DNA from: Zonotrichia leucophrys gambelii | Lineage: Eukaryota; Chordata; Aves; Passeriformes; Passerellidae | Assembly: GCF_028769735.1 (NCBI RefSeq) | Contig: NC_088193.1 | Coordinates: forward strand, 5,297,814 to 5,361,813 | DNA length: 64,000 bases | Direction: 5' to 3' | In this document: piece by piece, positions 46,191 through 58,062 of the stretch | Layout: each line of letters starts with the position of its first letter | Position numbering within the stretch: position 1 is the stretch's first letter | Translations under genes and position numbers: made by a program | The notes under the pieces: generated by a model | Told to the model about the DNA's origin: nothing | The model's database searches: none | What the model saw: the letters and a program-made list of their open reading frames with translations, nothing else

Positions 46191-47895
46191 GCTCCCTACC
46201 AATCCACCTGCCAACATCAAAGGGTCCATGAGGGCTGGGTGTTGTTGGATGCACCACAGGAAGAAGCTGTGATGAGGAGGAAACAAGAACTGGGGTAGAA
46301 CAGACAAAGATCCACCCAGCCAAGGCTTCCCCCTCCCCTGGTGACCGCTGCTCTGAGCATCCCGGGGCACCCAGCTGCAGCAGGCAGATAGGCAAGGATT
46401 CCTCTGCAGGAAAAGTTTCTTCCTAATCATATTAGCTGGAGCTGGGCCCGTGCCCTGCAGCAGCAGGTCAGTATCTATTTCAAAGCTTTCACTTATGAAA
46501 ATAAATTTACTGTTAGCGCCGCGGAGCTCTGGCGCATGTATAAGCAGGGGGTTTGGGGAGTGGGTTTGGAGCCCTCCAGCAATGGGAGGGAGCAAGGAAA
46601 GAGTGAGACTGGAGAGAATGAAAGGGTTAAAGCTCCCTCCTTCCCTCCCAGCCCAGGCAGAGGAGCTGCTCTCAATCAGTGTGTGATTGCAATCAGCAGG
46701 AAGGTGCCGTTTGCATTAAACAGAGCAGACAGGGGAAAAAAAAGACAAGACAGGCTGTGCAATCTGAAAAATTTATGTAAAAATCACAAACAACAATAAA
46801 AACCAGCTCTTTTTTTTTTCCTTCTCCTCTCTCTGCTTCTCCTTGTTATTATTGTCCCCAAGGGCAGAGAAGTGGGATGGAGCAGGGAGCCAGTGCTTCC
46901 TGGGGCTCCTGTGCCGTACCTAAATCTGCCCTACATCAAACCTTGCAATCAGTCTCCTTTACTACTAATTTTGCCTCATGTTTTTTAATTAAATTTGCCG
47001 CTTCCTTCAAATACCAGGCAATGAACCATCCACATTTCCTCCAAATACCCTTGAAAATGTGGAATCAAACAACTAAATGCAATGCTACCCAAAGAAATGT
47101 CACTGAAGAGGCATTGCCCGGAGCATGCATGGCTGCAGCAGGAGCCAGGGAGGAGAATTAGGGTGAAACACGGAAAACTTGGCCACGGAGGATTTTCAGC
47201 GAGCTCAAACTGCAGTAGCAGCACCCAACCTGCTCGTTAGAACTTCAGGAATAAAGGTAACGACAATCCTGAAGATGGCACTCCTGGACTACCCTTCCCA
47301 AGCCAGTCTCCCTTCCTGACCCTCCTCATCCAGAGGTGCCCGCCACCCTGAACTGGGATGGCTCAGAGCTCCTCCAAACTCCCCAAAGCTGTCCAGGTCA
47401 GGTAGGAAATGTGTCCTTCCCTCTCCCTTCCACAGCCACTCTTTGGTTTCAAAGGTAGCTCCTGACAGGGATTTGAGCTGTAGACCAAGGAAAAGCAGGC
47501 TGAGAAACTTCAGGAGCAGCAGCGTGTTCTGTGAGCAGGCAGAAAAAAGGGAGAAGAAAGATTTCTCTTTCATCGATTTGACATTTTCTGCTTTTTGGTT
47601 TCTCTCAGCAGCATCTCCTGACAGGGAGGCCCCTGTTCCATTTATTCACCTGGATCCCCTGTGCCAAACTGGGACCAATTTATTGCACCCGGACTCAATG
47701 GCAAGAGGATGAACTACAACAGTTTTGCTCAGAGTTTCTCTTTGACAGGTGAGACTCGTTTGAACCAGCAGCTCAAAGGGAAAGGCAAGGCCCTTTGAAG
47801 CCCCCCATGGTGTGGGACTGCGTGGAAAAGGCCCCTGAGCTGCCACTGACTGGGTAACACCCTCACTCCCTTTGTGCCAGGGCTTGCTCACTCCT
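46191..47895. other. unique sequence, no gene seen
   Basis: T-run near 46,811-46,820. No exon, RNA or transposon recognised. Confidence 0.4.
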
Positions 47896-48222
47896 CCCTG
47901 GAGCATTGCTGGGAGCTCAGAACTGAGGCCACGCAAGTCCTGGATGTTCCACAGGAGCCTCTTCCCACCCTGAGCAGGGCAGAGCTTTGTGTGGAGCACA
48001 CAGGAGCAGCCACACCTCACCCTCCCACCAACAAACCTTCCCAAGCCATTGTCCAGCAATGGAGAGGCTCAGGCCACCAGCAGCAACACCTGGAAAAGGG
48101 GGAGGACTTCTAGGAGCAGCTGGAATCAATTTGATCAATGATACAGAGCAGGAGTGAATCCTAAGGGGCATTTTCTGCATCACCTTGAGGGTGAAGACCC
48201 AAGCTCAGCTACATCTGAACAT
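47896..48222 (+). repeat. tandem duplication, unit 1 (327 bp)
   Basis: Starts CCCTGGAGCATTGCTGGGAG and ends AGCTCAGCTACATCTGAACAT. It abuts unit 2 with no spacer. Confidence 0.95.
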
Positions 48223-48560
48223 CCCTGGAGCATTGCTAGGAGCTCAGAACTGAGGCCACACAAGTCCTGGATGTTCCACAGGAGCCTCTTCCCACCCTGA
48301 GCAGGGGGCAGAGCTTTGTGTGGAGCACACAGGAGCAGCCACGCCTCAGCTGGGCTGTCACCCTCTCACCAGCAAACCTTCCCAAGCCATTGTCCAGCAA
48401 TGGAGGCTCAGGCCACCAGCAGCAACACCTGGAAAAGGGGGAGGACTTCTGGGAGCAGCTGGAAGTAATTTGATCAATGATGCAGAGCAAAAGTGAATCC
48501 TAAGAGGCATTTTCTGCATCACTTTGAGGATGAAGACCCAAGCTCAGCTACATCTGAACC
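48223..48560 (+). repeat. tandem duplication, unit 2 (about 338 bp)
   Basis: Over 90 percent identical to unit 1 by eye. It carries a short insertion (CAGCTGGGCTGTCA near 48,347) and small indels. The high identity implies a fairly recent duplication. The unit has no coding potential or transposon hallmark. Confidence 0.95.
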
Positions 48561-49100
48561 TCCTCCACGTTCTCAGCTGCCTCAGATTTGGCATTCCAGC
48601 TCAGCACAGGGACATTTTCTGCATTTAAATGGACAAGAGCCTTATCCCCAAGATGAAGGGGGTTGGTGGGAAGGCAGCGTTCCAGCCTTGGGGAGATGAC
48701 AGGAGGACAATCAGGCACATTTTTCCCTTTGTCCTCACATCACCTTGAGCACGGTGCCTTCCTGAGGCAGCAAACCCAGGACAGCACTCGCTGCAGCAAT
48801 GGATCAGGCAGGAATGCTGGTAACCAGAGCCTTTATTAGGCTCCTTTATTTATTTATTTCTCCGAGCAGTCGGTGTTAGCCTAAGGTGAGTGAAGAAGCG
48901 CCGGCACTGGGAGACAGGGTAATATGTTATGGAGAAATCTCCTCGGTGTGAGCAGGGGCTGGGCTGGCTGCTCCTGTGCTCTATGCATTATTTATGGCCC
49001 TGCTGAGCACTGCCAGCCCCTTTATCTGCCTTCCAAGGGGCTCGAGAAGAAAATGAATCTTTGACTCAGCAGTTTTTATCCCAGCCGAATGAAAGAGAAA
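48561..49100. other. unique sequence, no gene seen
   Basis: Conserved-looking AT-rich segment near 48,830-49,050; otherwise nothing. Confidence 0.35.
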
Positions 49101-49147
49101 TACACACACACACACACTCATTATATATATATGTATATATATATATA
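49101..49147 (+). repeat. (CA)n(TA)n microsatellite
   Basis: About 19 bp of CA repeats followed by about 27 bp of TA repeats with one TG interruption. Confidence 0.93.
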
Positions 49148-49733
49148 AAAGCTGAATCCACTCTGGGGAGGTGACAACGAGCTAATCCAGCCCCCTGAGA
49201 GGCTGCAGGTACTGGCTCTGGGCGGCTCAGAGTGAAGAGATTTAGCTCCTACATAAATTGTCTGCAGCTCTTCCCCTTCTGCTGACCTCCAGCGCTGTGT
49301 CTGTCTGTCCTTAGGCTGAGCACAAAAAACCAAAGCCCGGCCTTTGGGAGAGCTTAGGAAGTGCCTAACACACTCCAGGTGCTGCCATCAATTAAATAAA
49401 TCTGCATGATGCATCACACAAATAAATAAATAAGTGGAGATGACTGAAGAGCTCCATTTTTTTTCCCAGCTGCACATAACACACACGTGTACTTAAAGCC
49501 AATTTTTCAAACAATAAAACACTTGAATTTTTTTTTCCGCATGAAAAATTCATCCTGTCTCACAGCCATCGAAAAAGCAAATAAGCAAACAAACAAATAA
49601 ATTCTTCGTGGTGTAAAAAACATCACCCAAATCATTCCTGATGATCTTCACCACACAGACACAATTCCCAAGCAGCCCTCGACGCCCTGGTTGCTCCCAC
49701 TGTGGGAGTGAAGAGCAGGTGCTGCATCTATGG
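49148..49733. other. unique sequence, no gene seen
   Basis: Contains short (AAAT)n runs near 49,420 and 49,580-49,600. Confidence 0.4.
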
Positions 49734-49922
49734 AAATAAAACAGTGATAATAAAATAGCAGGGTTTCTTGAAGAGAGAGGCAAGGAGAAGGGAGCCAGTC
49801 CTTTCCAGATTCCAGCAGGGATTTTTCTGGCTGTGTGGATCTCCCTGCTAGCACAGGGATCCATCTGAGCCCGTCCTGCAGCACAGCCACTGCCACCAGT
49901 GAAAAAAAAAGAAAATAAACAA
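49734..49922 (+). repeat. tandem duplication, unit 1 (189 bp)
   Basis: AAATAAAACAGTGATAATAA, GCAGGGTTTCTTGAAG, GGAGCCAGTCCTTTCCAGAT and CAGCACAGCCACTGCCACCA. The last part is an A-rich linker. Confidence 0.94.
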
Positions 49923-50088
49923 AAATAAAACAGGGATCATAAAATAGCAGGGTTTCTTGGAGGGAGAAGCAAGGAGAAGGGAGCCAGTCCTTTCCAGATC
50001 CCAGCAGGGCTTTTTCTGGCTGTATGGATCTCCCTGCTAGCACAGGGACCCATCAGATCCCGTCCTGCAGCACAGCCACTGCCACCAG
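49923..50088 (+). repeat. tandem duplication, unit 2
   Basis: Repeats unit 1 at about 90 percent identity and ends at CACTGCCACCAG, without the A-rich linker. Confidence 0.94.
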
Positions 50089-50559
50089 CTAATTATCACC
50101 TCTTCCTCCCTGCATCCAGGCTCTGTAAAAATAGTTCTTTTAATCAGGGCCGCCTCCCCCAGGGGAGCCTGTGTGCACCGGTTGCAAATGGGTGCCCCAG
50201 ATCTATTTTGGGCTCCCCAGGGCTGTGCCAGGTCCCCATCACAGGACACCCAGCCCGGTGTGAGAGCAGCTCCAGCTGCCTGAGCACCAAGGAGCAATTT
50301 TCCTTCCTCCAGGAAGGAGCTGCAGTGCTGCTGGTTCTGCAGATGAGGAGCCAAAGGCACTCCAGTCCTTGTATCCAGGTTAAACCTTGGCTAGAGAGCC
50401 CTGAGAAAGGATGCTGAGGATATTTGCAGTATGTACCATGAGGATAAACTGCTTCCAGGCTCTCTGAGTGGGGAAAGAGCTCGTCTTTTCTCTCCTTTAC
50501 AGCCCCACTCAGAAACTCTCACCTGGCAGCTCCTGTCTGTGATAAAAGCTGGGAGAAGG
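50089..50559. other. unique sequence, no gene seen
   Basis: No repeat or exon recognised. Confidence 0.4.
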
Positions 50560-50682
50560 GCCCGGCTGGATGGGGCTTGGAGCAGCTTGGTTGAGTGGAA
50601 AGTGTCCCTGGCCATGGCAGGGGGTGAGACAAGATGAGCCTCAAGCTCCCTTCTAGCACAAACCATTCTGTGATCCTATCAT
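50560..50682 (+). mobile_element. CR1 3' fragment
   Basis: CCCGGCTGGATGGGGCTTGG, GAGTGGAAAGTGTCCCTGGC, CATGGCAGGGGGTGAGACAA and ACAAACCATTCTGTGATCCT. Confidence 0.9.
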
Positions 50683-50757
50683 TAAATGGGTTCCTCATCC
50701 CAACTCTCCCAAGACTTTTCCCATCAGGATGAGAACAAAAGCCAAAACACCAAAACA

Positions 50758-51085
50758 GGTTTTCCAAACCCTGGTGTAAACACAGCCACAGCACAACCAC
50801 AGATTAACCAATCATAGACTCCTATGAAAGAACATAAAAAAATTGTATACCACACTTAAAACATCACCGGTTTTCCAAACCCTGGTGTGAACACAGCCAC
50901 GGTGCAGCCAGAGATTAACCAATCATAGAATCCTGTGAAATAACCTAAAACCAACCAACCCACAGAGATTAACCAACATAGAATCCTGTGAAATAACATA
51001 AAACCAACCAAACCACAGAGATTAACCAATCACAGTATCCTATGAAATAACACAAAAACATTGTATACCACACTTAAAACATCAC
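50758..51085 (+). repeat. nested tandem repeat (111 bp unit with inner 54 bp units)
   Basis: Two large units begin GGTTTTCCAAACCCTGGTGT at 50,758 and 50,869 and both end TTGTATACCACACTTAAAAC. In the second unit an inner segment (CAGAGATTAACCAATCATAG to AACATAAAACC) is present about three times in tandem at about 54 bp. Confidence 0.93.
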
Positions 51086-52149
51086 AAAATACCATCCTTA
51101 AAAACAACCAAACCAACACCAACCCAAGAGTCTTCTCTGGGGTTTTTTGGTTTTTTTTTTTTTTGGAGGGCAGACGGTGGTTAAGATGCTAATACTGAGT
51201 CTTCTTCACCCTGCCACCACCCTCCCGGGGTGACAGAGCTCCATGCAGCCATGCCTTTGGCTCTGGGACAGCTCTGCTCCACCAGCTGGTAGGGGAGAAA
51301 GGTCGAGCAAGTGACAGCCAGCACTGCTCACGGTTGAAATCCATCACGAGACAGCCAGAGCAGCCTGGCTTTTCTGGTTTGTTTTTTGGGGGGTATTTTA
51401 GAGACATTTGATGCCCATCTAAGTCTCTCTTAGCATAGAAAAAACACCCCCTGCCACCGACCCGGCGCAGAGGGGTCTCACAGAGGAGATGTGTTCATTA
51501 TCAAAGTTCGTAAAAGCCTTAAAATAATTGAAAAGGTAAATAAAAGAGAGGCGGCGAAGCAGAACGGCTTGGCAGTGCCTCCTGCTCGTTAGGAAAGGGG
51601 GGCACTTAACACTACACAGACAGCAAATTAGCCTTTAATCATCGCTGCCTTCGCTGGGTTTTATCCACGAGTGAGCTCCAGCCCAGGCACCTCCTTCGTG
51701 CCGGCAGCCCTGGGGACTCCAGCTCGCCTCCTGTTTATTCCCCAGCTGCTTTGTTGTCTCAGATCAGCAGAATAAGGGAGCCGTGTCGGCAGAAGATACT
51801 TCTGTGCAGGCAGCGAGAAGTTCACACAGAAAATTGATATTCGCCGCAAATTATTGTGGATGATTTGCTGGAATGAATTAACTCACGGCGACACGGGGAA
51901 AATTCCAACTGCACTGCTGCCTGCCTCCCCACCAACAGCACCACGAGGATTCCAGCCTCAGCCTTCTGCTGAGAGGATGAGGATGGTGGGGGCTTGGAGA
52001 GGGCCCTGGAAGGAAGATCTGACATGGTTGGGTTTGCTGTGTGGGTGCTTGCAGAGCACCCAGATTTGGGCTGCAGCCTGGAAAACCAAACCAGCCCAAT
52101 GCAGTCATCTCAAGTTGTTCATCTTGAACCCAAAGCAGTGTGGGAGAGA
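51086..52149. other. unique sequence, no gene seen
   Basis: T-run at about 51,143-51,164. A possibly regulatory block lies near 51,480-51,660 (CTTAAAATAATTGAAAAGG, TAGCCTTTAATCATCG). No exon recognised. Confidence 0.4.
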
Positions 52150-52680
52150 GAGGGGATTCTGTCCCCTGGTGAGGCCCCAGCTGCAGAACTCCTCCAGTTA
52201 TGTGGCACCCAACAGCAGAAGGAGCTGGAGCTGCTGGAGCCAGAGAGACCATGGAGAGACCAGCTCAAAGAGCCCCTCTTCATAGGCTGGGAGAGCTGGG
52301 GGAGAGGACAGGAGAGGAGGGGGCTCCAGGGAGAGCTCAGAGCCCTTGCAGGGCCTGAAGGGGCTCCAGGAGAGCTGGAGAGGGACTGGGGACAAGGGAT
52401 GGAGGGACAGGACTCAGGGAATGGCTCCCACTGCCAGAGGGCAGGGCTGGATGGGATATTGGGAATTAGGAATTTTTGGCTGTGAGGATTGGATTACCCT
52501 GGCACAGGTGCCCAGAGCAGCTGTGGCTGCCCCTGGAACCCTGGCAGTGCCCAAGGCCAGTTTGGAAGGGGCTTGGAGCACACTGGGATAGTGGAAGCTG
52601 TCCCTGTTCAGGGCAGGGGGTAGATCAGCTTTAAGGTCTTTTCTAACCCAAACCCTTCCAGGATTCTATAATTCTATCCT
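52150..52680 (+). mobile_element. CR1 retrotransposon, about 530 bp 3' end
   Basis: The longest CR1 copy here. It starts around GGTGAGGCCCCAGCTGCAGA and runs through GGAGCTGGAGCTGCTGGAGC, GGGAGAGCTGGGGGAGAGGA, GGGGCTCCAGGAGAGCTGGA and GATGGGATATTGGGAATTAG. It ends CCAAACCCTTCCAGGATTCT then ATAATTCTAT. Very like 13,697-14,172. The 5' truncation lies within the region just before the 3' untranslated part, so no reverse transcriptase is encoded. Confidence 0.93.
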
Positions 52681-54739
52681 GGTTTTCTCACAGGCAGCAG
52701 GAGGGAGATGTCCTGTGGATGGCACCTCTTGCAGACCCCAGTTGCTCATGTTGGCATCCTGGGGAGATTTGAGAGGGACAGGAGCACCCAGGGAGGGCAG
52801 GGGCTTGTCTGACCCCAGCTCAGCTCTGCTACCTCGGTTCTGTTCGCAAGAAGCAGAGATAATGCCACTGATTGATCTTTTTCAGCTCTTTTGAAATCAC
52901 AGGATAAAAGACTCTGGGCTTAACACTGGGAAAAAGGAGCACGTCCTGCTGGGACAGCTCTTCCCTTTGTCCATGCCCTCGTGATGGTGACTTCTGCAGT
53001 GCTCCCTCGCCACCAGAGTGGCACCATGAGGGATCCTTGTGACTCACAAGGGCTCAGCTGAGGGTCACACTGAGGCAATGGCATTTGGGGATTGCTCTCA
53101 GGCCGGGATTGCACCCGCCAGCTCTCCTCCTGCCGTGACTCCGCTGACTCTGACGCGCTTACAAGAGGGATGAACTCAATCCTTCAATCCTGGATTTCCC
53201 TCCCACCACTTCCTCAGCCCTAAATATGAGCAGCAAGGTTTTTTTTGGGAACAGGGATCCCTCCTGCACCAGGGGCCTCCTTAACCACCCACCCACAAAT
53301 GGCCAAACCCAGACAAAAAGATCCCTCCACTCCTTTCCTTGGCTGGAGGAGAGGAGGACGAGGCTGGCTGCAAGCTGCCTCCACATTTTCCCCATCCTGG
53401 GATTGCTCATAACCCTGCCTAATCCCTTGAGTAGCTTAAAGCATCTGCAGGGATCCACTGCTTTACACACTGAGCCCTGCAAAGCCAAGAACAGCCAAGG
53501 ACACTCGTGACAACCACGTCCCCATCCAGGAAGGAGCTCAGCATCCCCTGAGGGAGCATTGCCCACCACAGCCCCCTTCTCAGGGGGTGAATCTGGGCTC
53601 CCATCCCTCCTCCAGCACAGGACCCTGTCCCAAAAGCAGCATTGATTTTCATCCTCCATCATTTTCACCCTCCATCATTTTCATCCCCAGCATCCTGAGG
53701 TACAAATGTCCATCAGGCAGGAGTTATCCCATATTTACCCCTCTGCTTGCTGTCCCCTCCCCAGCCCTGCCAGGCTGTTTCCCCATGGTCAGTCCATGTA
53801 ATAGCCTGTACATAACCACCTAAACGCTGCAAACTCTTTGAAATAAGCATGGAAATTGGTTTCCAGGCTCCAGCAGTTTCTAAATAATGGATGTTTAAGA
53901 TAATAATAAAAAAAGAAAAAGCAAGCGACATACAAAGTGGATTCTAGAGGGGAAAAGAAAAAAGGTGGAGCGTGTTCTCAACAAAAAAATCTCCAAGAAA
54001 ACCTGAAACAGTACAGAGGGACCTAGGAGCTCTGGCTGCAGCTGCCAATTTAACCCTGTGCTCTCGCAGTGCAGAAAACCTCATTTCCCTGCGCTCCCCC
54101 AGTAACTCCTCCTCACTTTATATTCCGCCTCGCCGCAGATGTAATATATTCTGTCAATGCAAAATTTGGGCTGAAAAATGTGCTGGCCTTGGGGAGATGT
54201 CTGGATTGGATTGGATAGGATTGGATAGGAGAGAAGAGATGAGATGAGAAGGGTGTGGGCTGAGAGCAGTCGGGCGCAAGGGATGGAAGGGAACAGGAAG
54301 GCATCAACCTTTGGCTCTCTCCATTAGCCGAAACACACACCAGGCTACTGCTTTAAGAAAAGGTCAACTAAACTGCTCATTCCTGTTGGTAACACCACCT
54401 GTGTGAGTCCATTTCAGCCACAAAAGAGAGTACTTGTTTAAATCCATAAAGATTCCTTAATGCTGGGCCCGCAGCTGGAGTGTGCCAGATGGGCATCTCC
54501 CAGAAGATCATCAGCATGAAGGAAGTCTCCATGATCACAAAAATGAGGATTTTGGAGCCTGGGGACAGCTGGCTACATGGGAAGTAGGCTGCAGTACCCC
54601 TACAAGGAAAACCATAAGAGAATAGAGGAGCATCAAGTCCCTTCTCAGCTCTTCCAGCACCTCAAGAGGAGGGAATTTCCTTTTCCTCTTCAACAAACAT
54701 CCATAGCTCCATCATCAAGGAATGCCCCTTTAGGGAAGG
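52681..54739. other. unique sequence, no gene seen
   Basis: Small TTTTCATCCTCCATCA minisatellite (about three units) near 53,645-53,695. GGATTGGATA repeats at 54,203-54,230. The 169-codon minus frame at 53,159-53,668 has no domain. Confidence 0.45.
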
Positions 54740-55244
54740 TGTCACTGACATATTTTATGAAAATCCTTTCACTAGGATTTTTCTCCTGAGAAGTCTCAGA
54801 AAAGAAATGTAAACAATAACCATCTGATGGCTGTGGAATGTGGTCTGGAGATGATTTACCAACAGGTGCATTGATTGGGCTCATGTGAATTGTTTCTCCT
54901 CGATAACTAATCACAGATCCAGCTGTGTCAGGACTCTGGTCAGTCACAAGATTTTATTCTCATTCATTTCCTTTCTAGCTTTTTGATGTCTCTTTCCTCT
55001 TTCTTTAGTATAAGTTTAGTATAGCATTTTTAATATGTGTCGGACTCTCTGGTCAGCCGGACTCTCTGGTCAGTCACAAGATTTTATTATCATTCATTTC
55101 CTTTCTAGCTTTCTGATGTCTCCTTTCTCTTTCGTTAGGATAGCATTTTTAATATAATAAAATATCATAAAATAATAAATCTGCCTTCTGAAACATGGAG
55201 TCCAGATTCTCATCTCTTCCCTTGTCCTGGGGAACACCACCACT
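54740..55244 (+). mobile_element. solo LTR with internal duplication
   Basis: Related to the LTRs at 11,454 and 15,831 but plus-oriented: GGATTTTTCTCCTGAGAAGT near the start, then ATAATAAATCTGCCTTCTGA and ACATGGAGTCCAGATTCTCA near the end. Polyadenylation signal AATAAA at 55,174-55,179. The 6-mer GGAAGG flanks it at 54,734-54,739 and 55,245-55,250, a likely target-site duplication although the 3' terminus ends ACT rather than CA. A segment of about 100 bp (GGACTCTGGTCAGTCACAAG onward) is present twice inside it. Confidence 0.85.
54931..55155 (+). repeat. about 110 bp tandem duplication inside LTR
   Basis: Unit 1 at 54,931-55,040 and unit 2 at 55,059-55,155, both reading CTGGTCAGTCACAAGATTTT and TTCATTTCCTTTCTAGCTTT. 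A short CGGACTCTCTGGTCAG copy lies between them. Confidence 0.9.
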
Positions 55245-55374
55245 GGAAGGGATAGTTTAGGAGAGCAGAGTGATGCTTCCCAGCCCAGCAGCAGGATCTG
55301 CCCACAGCAAGACCATCAGAGCAGCTCCTGCACACCCCGAGGGCAGTGACAGGGACAGGGATGGATGTTTGCTT

Positions 55375-55620
55375 TAATTACAGCGAGTGTGTGTTACCTT
55401 TACACATCCCCAAATCACCCACCCCCAGGCATAATTCACTCAAAGGGGCTTTTCCACCCGAGTCAGCAAAATGAAGAGATTCAATTACAGCCTTTGACTG
55501 GGCCTGCTTATTGTTATTTATAATACAATACATCCCGGCTGCTGCGGAGAGAGATGTACAGGTCCTGAAATGTTGCCTGTCTTGGCAGTTAATTGAAACG
55601 CCGGCGCCTTGCTAGGATTG
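55375..55620. promoter_or_regulatory. candidate conserved non-coding element
   Basis: Repeat-free block with GCTTTAATTACAGCGAG, GGCATAATTCACTC, TTCAATTACAGCCTTTGA and CAGTTAATTGAAACG. These are multiple homeodomain-type ATTA cores. Appearance only. Confidence 0.33.
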
Positions 55621-56267
55621 CTTGTCCCGGCCTCCCCGACACCGAGCAGTGGCATCTACCTGCTGTACCCTAATAGAGAGGCACTGTCACCAAAGGACAC
55701 CTGTGGCAGGAGCAGAGCTCTTAAAAGCTGCCAACTCCTGCGTTCCAAACCCAACAGCGGCCGAGCTACAATGGGGGGTTTCAAATGAATCCTGGAAGAG
55801 CACTTGGAGGAGAATGGCTCTATTTTTGAAGAATGACACGGGGGGGATCCACAGCCATTTCCTCTGAATGGCTGCAGACCCAGCTGCACTTTATAAGCAA
55901 AGGGACGGATATTTTTTGTCCCCTCTTGCTGCTCCGTCTCACTCCATCCACAATGAAGTCGCGCTACCTGAGTCCTTTGTGTCCCTGCCTCCCAATTAGG
56001 GAGAGGATGCCAAGGTGGAAAAGGAGCTCATTAGCAGGTACCAGGGGCACAAAGTGGGAGGGGAAGTGGCTTTCCCTCCCAGAGCAGGGAGGGATTCACT
56101 GGGTTTGTGGGAAGGGCTCGGCTCGGCGCCAAGGGCTTCACAGCTTGCCTGGATCAAGGCACAGAGGGATAATTTCCCAGGCATGCAGCATGAAGTGCCA
56201 CCAATGTGGGCAGCAAGCACCCAGCAGCACCTTCACAAACACACACAAACCCGAACCAGCATTTTGT
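55621..56267. other. unique sequence, no gene seen
   Basis: The 173-codon plus frame at 55,833-56,354 runs into the minus-strand CR1 and has no domain. Confidence 0.4.
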
Positions 56268-56432
56268 GGAATCATAGAATGGTTTGGGTTAAAAGAGATA
56301 CCAAAAATCATCTTGTTCCAACCCTCTGCCATGTATAGGAACAACTTCCACTAGACCACATTGCTCAGAACTCCATCCCACCTGGTCCTGAACACTTCCA
56401 GGGATGGGGCAGCCACAACTTCTCTGGATGTC
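56268..56432 (-). mobile_element. CR1 3' end, minus strand
   Basis: GGAATCATAGAATGGTTTGG, TCATCTTGTTCCAACCCTCT, CAACTTCCACTAGACCACAT and TGAACACTTCCAGGGATGGG. Confidence 0.93.
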
Positions 56433-56660
56433 TCTTTTTTTTAATATTTTGGTGGAGAAACTCAGCCCTGCAGCACTCACAGCCATGTGCTGGGGAGAAT
56501 AGGGGGAATATGAAGTCTGGGATGTAGCAGCACCTGCAGCCCTTGGCTGCGCTGTCACCTTCTCCTGGGTGCTCCATGGGGAGGTTTGGGACTGCCACAG
56601 GAGTTTCTGCATGAGGATTTGCCAGCAGCCAAAGCCATGAATCAAAATTTGCCATGCCTC

Positions 56661-56940
56661 AAAATCACAGAATATTTAGGTTGGAAAAACCTTCTAAGAT
56701 CATTAAGTCCAACCATTCCCCCAGCACTGCCAAGGCCACCATTAAATGATACCTGCAAGTGCCACATTTATGCCTTTTAAATCCCTCCAGAAATGGAGAG
56801 CCCACCACTGACAGCCTATTCCAGTGCTTGATATCCCTTTGGATGAAGAATTTTTCCCTATTGCTGATATAAGACAGGATGCCTTTGGCTTTCTTGGCCA
56901 CCTGGGCACTTGCTGGCTCCATACAAGTGCTCTTGTGCTT
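56661..56940 (-). mobile_element. CR1 3' end, older subfamily, minus strand
   Basis: AAAATCACAGAATATTTAGG, TTGGAAAAACCTTCTAAGAT, CAGCACTGCCAAGGCCACCA, GGATGAAGAATTTTTCCCTA and GGATGCCTTTGGCTTTCTTG. It reaches further upstream into CR1 than most copies. Confidence 0.92.
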
Positions 56941-57438
56941 CCCCCAAAGTGCCCCCAGTGGAAGCAAACAGCTGTGAATGAGTAGGGTTGGCTGTTTTGG
57001 GGGTTACATGGGGTTCCTGGGACTGTCCTGGATCCAGCCCTCTCCTAACAGGGCAGGTGAAGCCTCTAACCTAGTCCATGAATGGGAATAATGCTCAGAT
57101 GAGCTGTGCCAAGAAGGTGGGAATGTCGCTCCAGCCAGCCAAGAGCCTTTCTTTGATGGTCCATCAGCTGGAAACCCTGGAGGAACTCAATGGGCAGCAA
57201 ATATCAGGTGGAAACAGAGGCAGGGTCAGTCAAGAAGAGAAACTTTCTGTGCCAGCAGAATGGTGAGATGACATTTTTCCTACCAAGCATTCAGCCCTGA
57301 CTGTAAACACTCAACTAACCTTATTATTATTATTTTTATGTGCCTATAACTTGCTTCAATGACCTGAAACAAAGCTATGGTTTTCAACGGCAGCCCTCTG
57401 AGTGCCTCCGAATCTTTTTTCCCTTCCACTTTGCAAAA
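56941..57438. other. unique sequence, no gene seen
   Basis: No repeat or exon recognised. Confidence 0.4.
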
Positions 57439-58062
57439 TGTGAAAAACACCAATCACTTGTTTTTAAAATTTTAAAAGTTTAATGGTAATAAAATGGTTA
57501 TAAAAATAGTAATACAATTAGAGTAATAATAATTTGGACAATTTGAATTAGGACAATATGAGACAACAGAAACAAAGAGTTATGGATGTCCGGGTGCCTC
57601 TTTCTGGGCAAAATAAGCCCAAAAAAGGACCCACGTTAACAGAGGATTAAGCCTTAAAAATAACAGCCTGTTGCATATTCATACACCTCATCCATGATGC
57701 AGAAATTCCATTCAAACACAGGATTCTGTCTGGGCAGTGTCAGATTCTTCCTTTGAATCCTGACAGCATCATCCTGACCAAGCGAGGCAGGAAGAAGTTC
57801 ATTTCTCCTAATAATGGGGCAATGAATTCTCTTTCTCTGAAATATTTAAGTGTCCTGTGGCTGCTATCTCAGTGCAAGTCCTTTCTTTAAAAAAAAGTAT
57901 CCTACATAGCATAGTTTCTATTTTAACATTTTGTTCATAACCTAAAACTATATTTAACACACTACTTAAGAGAATTAATACAGCATCACTTTCCAAGACA
58001 ACACATATAACATTCATTTGAATATTTGTGAAAAGCCAATCATGAAATACCCATTTTTCACA
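57439..58062 (-). mobile_element. solo LTR, copy 1 (TGTGAAAAA family)
   Basis: A 624 bp element with ends TGTGAAAAA and TTTTTCACA. It has a perfect 5 bp target-site duplication CAAAA (57,434-57,438 and 58,063-58,067). It aligns end to end with 60,874-61,504. On the minus strand an ATTAAA polyadenylation signal (plus-strand TTTAAT at 57,479-57,484) lies near the end, supporting minus orientation. No retroviral interior adjoins it. A 5 bp duplication is typical of ERVL-like elements; the class is not certain. Confidence 0.92.
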
